A DNA stretch of 64,000 nucleotides from UBA822 sp965249775 (lineage in GTDB: Bacteria; Gemmatimonadota; Gemmatimonadetes; Longimicrobiales; Gaopeijiaceae), in contig OZ252253.1 of NCBI GenBank assembly GCA_965249775.1, positions 3,472,001-3,536,000 on the forward strand. Reading direction: 5' to 3'. This document shows positions 57,265 through 64,000 of this stretch, piece by piece. The number at the start of each line of letters is the position of its first letter. Within the stretch, counting starts at the first letter, position 1. Both the position numbers and the translations under genes were made by a program. A model generated the notes under the pieces. That model was not told where the DNA came from and did no database searches. It saw only the letters and a program-made list of their open reading frames with translations.

Positions 57265-58269
57265 CTAGAACCCACCCTCCCGGACCGGCCGCCCCTCACC
57301 CGCTCCGCTCAAAGTGATCACGACGGGATCTTCCACCGACTCGTTCTCCGGTAACGGGTGCTTCCCCTTCTCCTCGCCCATCCCCTTCACGGTCTTCAGG
57401 TCAGCCAGCTCCTTCGCTCCCTCGAGCGCCTCGCGATCCCCTCCGTACCAAACGAACCACGGAAGGCCCGCGTCCTGGTATTCCCGTGAAGTGAGCGGCG
57501 TCGTGGGGGGCTCCTCTCCAGTGACGGCCCGCCACGCCAGCGAGTTGGAGATGTGAACGAAGCAGCGGCCGCTCGCCCGGGTGTCCCACACGTCGAAGCT
57601 GTGTGGATCGTCGAAGATCTCCTGCTTCATGCGGCCCCCGGGTGCGAGGCCCATGTCGGGTGCGGCGGCGGAGAAGGCGACGTCCGCTAAGTCGAGGGGT
57701 GCGGAAAACCGCCGCCTTCCCACCCGTTCGTAAAACTCCCGGTACGCTTCAGCCTTCATCGGGTAGGCCACGATCTGCAGGCCGCCGTGCTCCGCTTCGC
57801 CCGTGATCTGCTCCTCGACCGTGTAGCCCCCGCCGAGCGGCATCGCCACGAACTGGCGAATCGTGCCCTTCTCGACGCAGTACCCGTCCAGCCATGGCTG
57901 ATCGGGCGTGACCATGTAGTCCTGAGGATCTCGATGGATGCCGTCGGTCCAACTCTCCCCGGTGATGGCGTTGATCTTTCCGGTGGCGATCTCACGGCGA
58001 ATGGGTAGGAGCCGTAGAAATTCACCCAGAGGGCCTCCGACTGATACATGGGGAGCATGACGCCGCCGTGCTGCTTCCACAGCTCGGGGAGACGGGTGGC
58101 GAAGTCATCGACGTGCCGGAGGGTGAACGCGCCCAGGCCGGGAGGGAGAGGATAGTCGTCCCCGTCATCGGGAATCCTGAGAGTGCGCTGGAGGTTTAGG
58201 GACAGCTTCGCGTCTGGATGCACTTCCGGGAAGGTGAAGCTCAATTCGTCGTGTTTCAGTACGATCACT
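57265..58269 (-). pseudogene. DUF6065-type protein, single-base frameshift
   Basis: From GTG 58269 (AGGAGG nine bases upstream) the frame gives IVLKHDELSFTFPEVHPDAK to EALWVNFYGSYPFAV and then fails. The next frame continues directly with IATGKINAITGESWTDGIHR and runs to a stop at 57265 (ISNSLAWRAVTGEEPPTTPL, LPWFVWYGGDREALEGAKEL). Adding one A near 58005 would join them as FAVKIATGK, giving about 334 residues. Either a recent mutation or a sequencing error. The family has no known function. The 27-bp repeat's right copy lies inside this gene. Confidence 0.75.
57463..57489. repeat. 27-bp direct repeat, right copy (inside DUF6065 gene)
   Basis: It matches 55458-55484. Here it is coding sequence (SREYQDAG on the minus strand). 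The coding copy is likely the original and the intergenic one a duplicate made when material was inserted or rearranged. Confidence 0.7.
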
Positions 58270-58309
58270 GTTCGTTTCCTCCTTCTGATTTCCCATCTGT
58301 CCACTGACC

Positions 58310-58453
58310 CTACCACTCGCCGTCCCGCACCTCGCGTACGAGCCTTACGACCGCGTGATCGGGCATCTCCTTCAACTGCCGGATCAGCTCAGCGAACAGC
58401 GCTGGCCGCTTGCGGATGACGTCCTGGAGGTCGGAGGAGACTTTTCCGGCCAT
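58310..58453 (-). pseudogene. Possible 3' remnant of a minus-strand gene
   Basis: The minus frame encodes AGKVSSDLQDVIRKRPALFA then ELIRQLKEMPDHAVVRLVRE and a stop, 41 bp before the DUF6065 start. By my hand count its codons end in G or C more often than the overlapping plus frame, so this strand is the better coding candidate here. No good start or ribosome site is present. It may be the tail of a gene cut off by the junction with the ATPase gene, or a 47-residue gene. Confidence 0.35.
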
Positions 58454-60715
58454 GGCCAGGAGCACGTCGGAGTCGACACCACCAAGTTGGTGGCGCTCGA
58501 AAACAAAAGGGGGTTGCGCCTGCTCTGGCATCGCCCGACCGGCAACGCCACTTCGCCCGACGGCGCCATCGATCCCTCCCACTACTGGTGGCTCGCACTC
58601 GACTGGGAGAACTGGTACCTGGCGTCGCCGCACGTCGAGGCCGTGAAGAGTTTCCAGTTCCCCGTTGCCGGGACGCGAAGCGCGCCGCCAACATCGGAAC
58701 CAGCGACCGGTATCGACCAGGGCATCCTCCTGGACCCCTGCCGAGACAGCCCCTCCTGGTGGCTCCGCTTCGAGGAGGACGGCTCCGTCTCGCCACGGGA
58801 GCATCCTAGTGATGCCGAGCGGAATAAATACGCCCCCTTCGATCGCGGCGAGATGACGATCCGCGTTCTCGCCCTCAACGATTCCCGACTCATCGAGAGT
58901 CGGCTCCAGGCGATGCGGGAAGTGCGTAAACAGCTGAGGATGACGGCACGCATCGAGGTGGACCTCACCTGGCTCGACACGCCGCTCCCGCATCGCGCCC
59001 TCCGGTTTCAGTTCGCTGCGCGTGAACTCATCTCGATCGCCCCCAGCATGTCCACGGCGGTACTCAGACGACACATCAAGACGTTCCTCGAGTTCGCACC
59101 TGATGTGGTCGCTGCCGAGTTCATGGCTTCCGACCTAGTCCTCCTGGACGAAAAGGCGGCCGGCCTGCAGCAGCTCGCAGAGTACGTCGAGGCCGACTAC
59201 CCGGACCTCCTCCGAACCCCTCGCTTTTCGGAACTCTTAGGCGGGGGAGCCGCCGAGCCTGCGTCACGCTTCGTCCCACGGAAGGGCACCGCACCCCGGA
59301 AAACCACGGTCATCCACGCCACCGACCGGATCAAGCGGATCTTCGTGAAGGACTTTCGCGCGATCCGCGCCGCCGAGGTCGAGATCGACACGGACCACGT
59401 CAAGCTGCCGATGCCGTACGGATCAGCGGAGACCTCTCCTCTCGAGGCCGCGCAGTGGAAGGTATTGCTCGGCGAGAACGGCTCTGGAAAAAGCTCACTC
59501 CTCCAGGCCATCGCCCTCGCCCTCACGGGCGACCGGATCGACGACGTGCTCGCGGCCGCCGATCTCCGTTGGTCCGAGCTTCTTCGACGGACGACACCGG
59601 GCGAGCCTGTGCAGGGCCGGGTCGTCTTGGAGTTCACGAGCGGCGAAACGATCGATCTGCGCTTCAACGCATCGCGCTGCTGGTTCTACGGCCTCGCCGG
59701 TGGAGCGCCGCAGATCCACGTCGATGTTCGCGCATACGGAGCCACGCGGCTTCTGGAGCGGAACCGGGGGAGCCGCGCAGAGGAGAGTCACGCTCGCGAG
59801 GAGCCGACGAGCGTCGTCGTCGCCAACCTCTTCGATCCGAGTGTTACCGTGATGGACGCGAAGCGGTGGCTGTGCGAGCTCGACGACTCCGGCTTCAACG
59901 TGGCCGCGCTCACGCTGGCCGAGCTGCTCGGGCGGCCGTCCGCCGAGGACTACGATCCAGGCAAGGAGCCGGTGCAACGCATCGAACGCAGTGAGGGCCG
60001 GACCGAAATCTTCGTAGACGGCGATCCGTTGGAGGTTGTCAGCGACGGATACCGGGCGGTTATGGCTGTCGGGTGCGACATCATGGCCGGCATCGGTGGT
60101 CTGCATCAGTCGGGCGGGGGGATCACCGACTTTCGGGCGGCGACCGGGATAGTGCTGATCGACGAGATCGGGGCACATCTGCACCCGCGCTGGCGCATGG
60201 AGATCACGGGCAAGCTCCGCCGGGCACTGCCGCTTGTGCAGTTCATCGTGAGTACGCACGAGCCGCTCTGCCTGCGCGGACTCGTTGAGAACGAGGTGGT
60301 CCGAGTCACCAAGCTGCTAAAGCACGGCGTGGTCCTCGAGCCGATCGAGTCATCTCCGGAACGATACCGAGTCGATCAGCTCCTCACATCGGACTTCTTC
60401 GGCCTCGAAAGCGCCATCGACCCGGTTGTGGACGCCCGCTTCGTCTGCTACTACGAACTTCGAAAGAAGCGAAATCGGACCGAAGACGAGCAAGCGGAGT
60501 TGGAAGAGCTCGACTACGATCTCAATCAGCGCCTCCGCCCCGTGCTTGGATACACACGGCGCGATCAACTCGTATTCGAGGCTATCGACGAGTTCCTCGC
60601 GGAGCGCCACCAGATGACGCCCGACCAGCGGCGGGAAAAACGGCGGCAAACCGTCGACAAGGTGAAACACTTGTGGGAGGACCTCGACCGGGCCATGCCG
60701 GGGCGTATGCCATGA
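58355..60715 (+). CDS. Septu-like (PtuA-like) AAA ATPase with N-terminal HNH-like domain
   Basis: Up to 786 residues. C-terminal ABC/OLD-type ATPase: Walker A VLLGENGSGKSSLLQAIALA near 370, Walker B GIVLIDEIGAHLHPRWRMEI near 597 and the His switch FIVSTHEPLCLRG near 628, then a coiled charged tail. Residues about 45-190 resemble the body of TIGR02646/PtuB HNH proteins (LLWHRPTGNATSPDGAIDPS, HYWWLALDWENWYLASPHVE, SFQFPVAG, ILLDPCRDSPSWWLRF, IRVLALNDSRLIESRL) but the Cys pairs are replaced (ASPHVE where CxxCN is expected). The start is uncertain: GTG 58355 has no ribosome site and the first 45 codons overlap better-looking minus-strand coding. The 3' end overlaps the HNH gene by four bases. Confidence 0.82.
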   Translation: MIGHLLQLPDQLSEQRWPLADDVLEVGGDFSGHGQEHVGVDTTKLVALENKRGLRLLWHRPTGNATSPDGAIDPSHYWWLALDWENWYLASPHVEAVKSFQFPVAGTRSAPPTSEPATGIDQGILLDPCRDSPSWWLRFEEDGSVSPREHPSDAERNKYAPFDRGEMTIRVLALNDSRLIESRLQAMREVRKQLRMTARIEVDLTWLDTPLPHRALRFQFAARELISIAPSMSTAVLRRHIKTFLEFAPDVVAAEFMASDLVLLDEKAAGLQQLAEYVEADYPDLLRTPRFSELLGGGAAEPASRFVPRKGTAPRKTTVIHATDRIKRIFVKDFRAIRAAEVEIDTDHVKLPMPYGSAETSPLEAAQWKVLLGENGSGKSSLLQAIALALTGDRIDDVLAAADLRWSELLRRTTPGEPVQGRVVLEFTSGETIDLRFNASRCWFYGLAGGAPQIHVDVRAYGATRLLERNRGSRAEESHAREEPTSVVVANLFDPSVTVMDAKRWLCELDDSGFNVAALTLAELLGRPSAEDYDPGKEPVQRIERSEGRTEIFVDGDPLEVVSDGYRAVMAVGCDIMAGIGGLHQSGGGITDFRAATGIVLIDEIGAHLHPRWRMEITGKLRRALPLVQFIVSTHEPLCLRGLVENEVVRVTKLLKHGVVLEPIESSPERYRVDQLLTSDFFGLESAIDPVVDARFVCYYELRKKRNRTEDEQAELEELDYDLNQRLRPVLGYTRRDQLVFEAIDEFLAERHQMTPDQRREKRRQTVDKVKHLWEDLDRAMPGRMP

Positions 60716-61611
60716 TTCGCACGAGGCGGGGTGAAGTGGCTCCCGAGATCCTCCTGGTGAAGGGCGCGGAGGAGCAGGAGAAGGCCAAGGTGGCGCTCAT
60801 CGCTCACAAGAAGGTCGTCGAGAAAGCGCTTCGCGAAAACAAAAAACCCCCAAAATTCTCTTACACTTTCAAGTACTACAAACACCCCGAGGTCAAGGAC
60901 CCCCTCGTCCGGATATTCCACGGCAAATGTGCGTATTGCGAGTCGTTCTACTCTTCGACGCAGCCCATGGACGTGGAGCACTTCCGACCCAAGGGGGCGG
61001 TGGCCGAAGATCCGGCTCACCCCGGCTACTACTGGCTCGCGGCGACGTGGGACAATCTGCTTCCCTCATGCATCGACTGCAATCGAGCTCGGAAACAGAA
61101 AGACGTCGTCGAGAAGACCACGCTCTTGCTGGGGAAGAAGGATAAGTTCCCGGTCGGGGGCACGCGGGCTCAAGAGCCCGAGGATCTACTCTCCGCCGAG
61201 AGCGCGTACCTGCTCGATCCCAGTCGAGACGACCCGGACCAATTCCTGGAGTTCGACACCGAGCTCGGGGTGGTCGTGCCTCGACACCAGACTGGTGAAC
61301 CGCACAGGCGCGCGCTCGAGTCGATCGAGATCTACGGTCTGAATCGTTCCGGACTCGTCACCGATCGGCTCCACATCCTCCGGATGATCGACCACCACCT
61401 GCGCGTGGTGGAACGCCTCACCAAAGTGCGTGATGGGCTGGACAGCGAGGAACTCAAGGGCCTCCAGCAGATCGTGGACGAGGTGATCACGTTTGAGCTA
61501 CGGGCGATTTTCGAGATGAGGAACCACGACCGCCCCTACGCGGGGATGGCACGTCAAGTGATCCGCGAAGTGGCGCCGGACCTCACGCCGCCTCCGAACG
61601 ACTCCGAGTAG
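60712..61611 (+). CDS. PtuB-like HNH endonuclease (TIGR02646 type)
   Basis: A 299-residue nuclease starting at ATG 60712, coupled to the ATPase by an ATGA overlap. HNH motifs are complete: FHGKCAYCESFYSSTQPMDV near residue 69 (first Cys pair), EHFRPKGAVAE near 88, YYWLAATWDNLLPSCIDCNR near 106 (second Cys pair, Asn). The C-terminal half (YLLDPSRDDPDQFLEFDTEL, ALESIEIYGLNRSGLVTDRL) parallels the ATPase's N-terminal domain. In the Septu defence system PtuA (ATPase) and PtuB (HNH) together block phage; the same pair also serves as effector in some retrons, but no reverse transcriptase is seen here. Confidence 0.88.
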   Translation: MIRTRRGEVAPEILLVKGAEEQEKAKVALIAHKKVVEKALRENKKPPKFSYTFKYYKHPEVKDPLVRIFHGKCAYCESFYSSTQPMDVEHFRPKGAVAEDPAHPGYYWLAATWDNLLPSCIDCNRARKQKDVVEKTTLLLGKKDKFPVGGTRAQEPEDLLSAESAYLLDPSRDDPDQFLEFDTELGVVVPRHQTGEPHRRALESIEIYGLNRSGLVTDRLHILRMIDHHLRVVERLTKVRDGLDSEELKGLQQIVDEVITFELRAIFEMRNHDRPYAGMARQVIREVAPDLTPPPNDSE

Positions 61612-61614
61612 CTG

Positions 61615-62973
61615 TCAGTCGCCGGTCGCTTCGTGGGCGAGCGCCTTAAAGGTCCGAACCCCGGAACGGTCTAGCGAATCCACCAGCACCTGCACTGCAT
61701 CGTTCTCGACCGAGGGGTTGGACCCCGCGCCCCAGTACGACGTGTGTGCCAGGGGCGTCCGAGTCCGCCACCAGGACGTGCCCCGGACCCGTCGATCGCG
61801 GATCCCGGGTCCGAACCATGGCGCGAGCGGGCCGCCGATGAAGTCGCCGAGGAGGGCAAGCCGTGTCGGAAAGAACAGATTCGTCCACCGGGTGACGCCG
61901 AATACACCGCCGTGGTGGATTGCCCTCAGCACATGCTCCCTTCCCTTGTCGTCCTCGTACTTATCCCAGACCCTAAAGCTGTAACGTTTTCTGCCGTCGC
62001 TTTCAATCTCAGGAACCGGTGGAGCCGCCGGGAGCTCACGCTGCCGCTTCCGCGTCTCCAGCGATGCCACGTCGGCGGCGAGCAAGAGCGCGGCGTGAGC
62101 GAGCGGACTGCCCAGGGTGACGAGGTCGGTTACGAGCCACGGGTTCCCGAGCTCACGCAACTCCCACCAACACTCGGTCTGCTTCGTGTGGTACGCCGAC
62201 ACATTCTCGTCGGTGGGGCCGGACGGGAGCGTTGCCCCCTCCCCCTCGACCGCTGCAAGCGCGGCCTGCGCGTGGTTAGAGGGCTTCTCATAGACCTGGT
62301 GCACCTCCTGCCAGAGATGGGTGAGGACGTCGTAGGCGATTACGCTCCCGAGGCTGTGCCCGACGACGACGATCCGGTCGTACTTTCCCGAATCGTGGAG
62401 CTTCCGAAGAAGCTTCACCCCGTCGGCCCGAATCCTGTGGCGGAGCGCGATGTTACCCGGATGCGGGCTGAGGTAGCGCGCCGCGTCGCCCACGTATCCG
62501 ATTACGATTCCCTGCACGAGTAACAGCGCTAGGGATGCGACGGAGGCGACGATGAGCGGTAAGGATTCGATCGAGAGGGGCTGTCCGCGGGTCGCCGCGT
62601 ACCAGAGCCACGCACCTGTGGCTGTAAGGAGCAGGCCCCACGTCAGCGTCCAGAGTGGCACGAGGTGGCCGGGGACCCGAGACGGCCGCCGCAGGAGGAG
62701 GGCGCGGAGCCAGGTGATCACGTGGGCCACAGTGGTTCCCTCGACCTTGTACGCCCAATAATATTCGTAGAAGTGCGTACGGGGCTGGTCCCGGTCCTGC
62801 AGCTTCCTCAGCTCTAGCTCTTCGGACATCCGGTCCGGCTTGCTGAAGTAGCGCTCCCCGCCGTCGACTCGCTGAGGGAGGACTGACTCGACAAAACCCC
62901 TGAGCGTGTCCATCGGCCGCTGCTCGCCGATCCCGTGGATGATCACGAACGCCTGCGTGCGTCGCTTCGCCAT
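61615..62973 (-). CDS. Membrane-anchored alpha/beta hydrolase
   Basis: A 452-residue protein. N-terminal HGIGEQRPMDTLRGFVES begins an alpha/beta hydrolase fold (oxyanion HG); two transmembrane helices follow (LVPLWTLTWGLLLTATGAWL and LPLIVASVASLALLLVQGIV, near 105-160); the nucleophile elbow is VVVGHSLGSVIAYDVLTHLW near 200, with DLVTLGSPLAHAALLL and a likely late His in LRAIHHGGVFGV. Relatives are lipases or esterases of unknown substrate. It is convergent with the HNH gene, 3 bp apart, at the edge of the defence region; a membrane lipase effector role is possible but unproven. Confidence 0.75.
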   Translation of the reverse strand: MAKRRTQAFVIIHGIGEQRPMDTLRGFVESVLPQRVDGGERYFSKPDRMSEELELRKLQDRDQPRTHFYEYYWAYKVEGTTVAHVITWLRALLLRRPSRVPGHLVPLWTLTWGLLLTATGAWLWYAATRGQPLSIESLPLIVASVASLALLLVQGIVIGYVGDAARYLSPHPGNIALRHRIRADGVKLLRKLHDSGKYDRIVVVGHSLGSVIAYDVLTHLWQEVHQVYEKPSNHAQAALAAVEGEGATLPSGPTDENVSAYHTKQTECWWELRELGNPWLVTDLVTLGSPLAHAALLLAADVASLETRKRQRELPAAPPVPEIESDGRKRYSFRVWDKYEDDKGREHVLRAIHHGGVFGVTRWTNLFFPTRLALLGDFIGGPLAPWFGPGIRDRRVRGTSWWRTRTPLAHTSYWGAGSNPSVENDAVQVLVDSLDRSGVRTFKALAHEATGD

Positions 62974-63045
62974 GCTTCGCCTCCGTGGTGCGCGCAGGCC
63001 CTCGGGCCTTCGCCCTCATCTCAGTGCCGAAACTGGAATCCTCGG

Positions 63046-63939
63046 TCAACTCAACGAGTCATAGACATAATACTGGGTGTGATCGACCATCTCGCTGATG
63101 GCCAGATCGATCCCAAAGGAGTTGTGCATCCTATCCCCGACTCGATGGAGCAGCAGGTCAACGGACGCCGTATTCCCCGGCACGTATGGCGCGTTTGGGT
63201 AGCGTGCCTGCCAGGCTGCCCAGATCCGATCGATGTTGCAGTGATGCAGAAAGAACACCGGATCGTTGGGCGAGGCCGAACTCATCATGTCCCCGCCCAC
63301 GAAACGGTGCACGCTGTTGTGCAGGGGGACTTCGAGATCCAGACGGAAGCTCGCCGCACTGTTGTTATACGGCCAGCGGTCGTAGAACCCGAACATATCG
63401 ATTGAATTGTTAACGGTCGTTCGCGACGGTAGTGCGGTGGTACCATCCCAACCGAAATCGCGTCGCAACGGGCGCGGAGGATCGAGCTGCATCCACTGGT
63501 CGGGGATCAGACTATCGGTAAGAGAAACTTCGAATTGCCCCGCACGGAAGGGTCCACTGGTTACAGTGTTTCCCGTCGCGGGATCCCCATCACCGCCCAG
63601 TGCGTTCCATAACGGAGAGGCCCGGGGAGCGCCTGCATCCGCCGACCAATCCCAGTAGGGTACCTCGAAGTTGGCCTGGTCGAGGACCTGACGAGAAAGG
63701 ACCTCGAATACGAGGAGTAGCAGACGATGCCAGGGACCGAATGAAGGACCCCCGTGAGCCGCATTACGCCGCCTTTGCCCCCCAGGTGTCCAGACGTTCA
63801 TCGCCTGGAAATGCCAGTGCGGGAAGTAGTCGTAGATGCTGTAGGGGGTACCGGTAATCGGCTCTGCCTTCAGGGCCAGGCAAGCGTCGATGAACCGCTC
63901 GCGAGAAGCGTCATCAGTGAGGATATTCTGCCTACTCAT
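63046..63939 (-). CDS. Tyrosinase-family copper protein
   Basis: A 297-residue type 3 copper protein: CuA site region FPHWHFQAMNVW, NAAHGGPSFGPWHRLLLLVF (His ligands near 42, 60 and 69) and CuB LEVPLHNSVHRFVGGDMMSS (near 206) with DPVFFLHHCNIDRIWAAWQ (near 231). These match plant/bacterial tyrosinase and catechol-oxidase signatures. Such enzymes oxidise phenols to quinones. No signal peptide is visible in the sequence shown; a GAGGAGGGAAGGG ribosome region precedes the ATG. It may belong to an operon starting beyond the window. Confidence 0.9.
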   Translation of the reverse strand: MSRQNILTDDASRERFIDACLALKAEPITGTPYSIYDYFPHWHFQAMNVWTPGGQRRRNAAHGGPSFGPWHRLLLLVFEVLSRQVLDQANFEVPYWDWSADAGAPRASPLWNALGGDGDPATGNTVTSGPFRAGQFEVSLTDSLIPDQWMQLDPPRPLRRDFGWDGTTALPSRTTVNNSIDMFGFYDRWPYNNSAASFRLDLEVPLHNSVHRFVGGDMMSSASPNDPVFFLHHCNIDRIWAAWQARYPNAPYVPGNTASVDLLLHRVGDRMHNSFGIDLAISEMVDHTQYYVYDSLS

Positions 63940-64000
63940 GACCCTTCCCTCCTCTGCCCGCGTCGTTCGGGCCCGTACGTGTCCGGATAGATGTCGATGA

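Noticed and set aside
58454..59074. Minus-strand frame opposite the ATPase 5' part.
   Set aside because: It is antisense to the recognisable HNH-like and ATPase-linked sequence; only the last 48 codons (58310-58453) look possibly coding and are listed separately.
60712..61611. Retron with PtuAB effector.
   Set aside because: No reverse transcriptase or candidate msr/msd region is present in the flanks; the ATPase/HNH pair stands alone.

Overview
The window comes from a high-GC bacterial chromosome. The gene content points to the Gemmatimonadota/Acidobacteriota side of the tree: an orphan MacB/FtsX-type 'ADOP' permease, a Ser/Thr kinase fused to a PD40 propeller, FG-GAP/UnbV and NHL propellers, DUF1552/DUF1592 proteins, a FlgD-like sorting tail and many secreted proteins of unknown function. 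No rRNA, tRNA or CRISPR was recognised, so the phylum is an inference.

Layout. 0-5.3 kb: a PQQ dehydrogenase cut by the window edge, a ThuA-like lipoprotein, two tandem members of a secreted PDGxPDLQGNW family, an SRPBCC protein and a sorting-tail protein. 5.4-16.2 kb: an FG-GAP/UnbV protein, IS630 copy 1, small secreted proteins, a minus-strand operon (cyclase-family hydrolase, a third PDGxPDLQGNW paralogue, a small protein), an MBL hydrolase, two envelope proteins behind a duplicated intergenic block, and IS630 copy 2. 16.3-25.6 kb: a Tat-exported flavoprotein, a diheme cytochrome c, an old tandem duplication that left two outer-membrane barrels and two gene fragments, a DUF4442 thioesterase and the ADOP permease. 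25.8-38.6 kb: a kinase-propeller, an ankyrin protein, a DUF1552/DUF1592 operon split by IS630 copy 3, and a fourth PDGxPDLQGNW paralogue.

38.9-46.1 kb is a metabolic block: class I fumarase, CitE-like lyase, DASS dicarboxylate transporter, class III CoA-transferase, acyl-CoA dehydrogenase and a mesaconyl-C4-CoA-hydratase-like protein. Together they fit uptake and breakdown of a C4/C5 dicarboxylate (mesaconate, itaconate, citramalate or methylsuccinate) to acetyl-CoA plus pyruvate or glyoxylate. 46.1-48.2 kb holds a PilT-like ATPase with a duplicated N-domain and its small partner. 48.4-54.6 kb holds a decayed NAD(P)-binding gene, an NHL propeller, a secreted unknown and a heme-binding propeller.

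From 51.6 to 63 kb, with one housekeeping-type gene in between, lies an island of toxin-antitoxin and defence genes in mixed states of repair: a HigBA pair with a broken toxin, a winged-helix regulator with a truncated nucleotidyltransferase, an intact HipBA pair flanked by a 27-bp direct repeat, a frameshifted DUF6065 gene, and a Septu-like ATPase/HNH pair whose ATPase carries an extra N-terminal domain that looks like a worn-out HNH fold. A membrane alpha/beta hydrolase and a tyrosinase close the window.

The strongest unusual signals are the Septu-like pair, the three identical IS630 copies all sitting in CTAG (two exactly in host stop codons), the C5-dicarboxylate cluster, the promoter-leader shared by distant paralogues, and the several traceable gene remnants.
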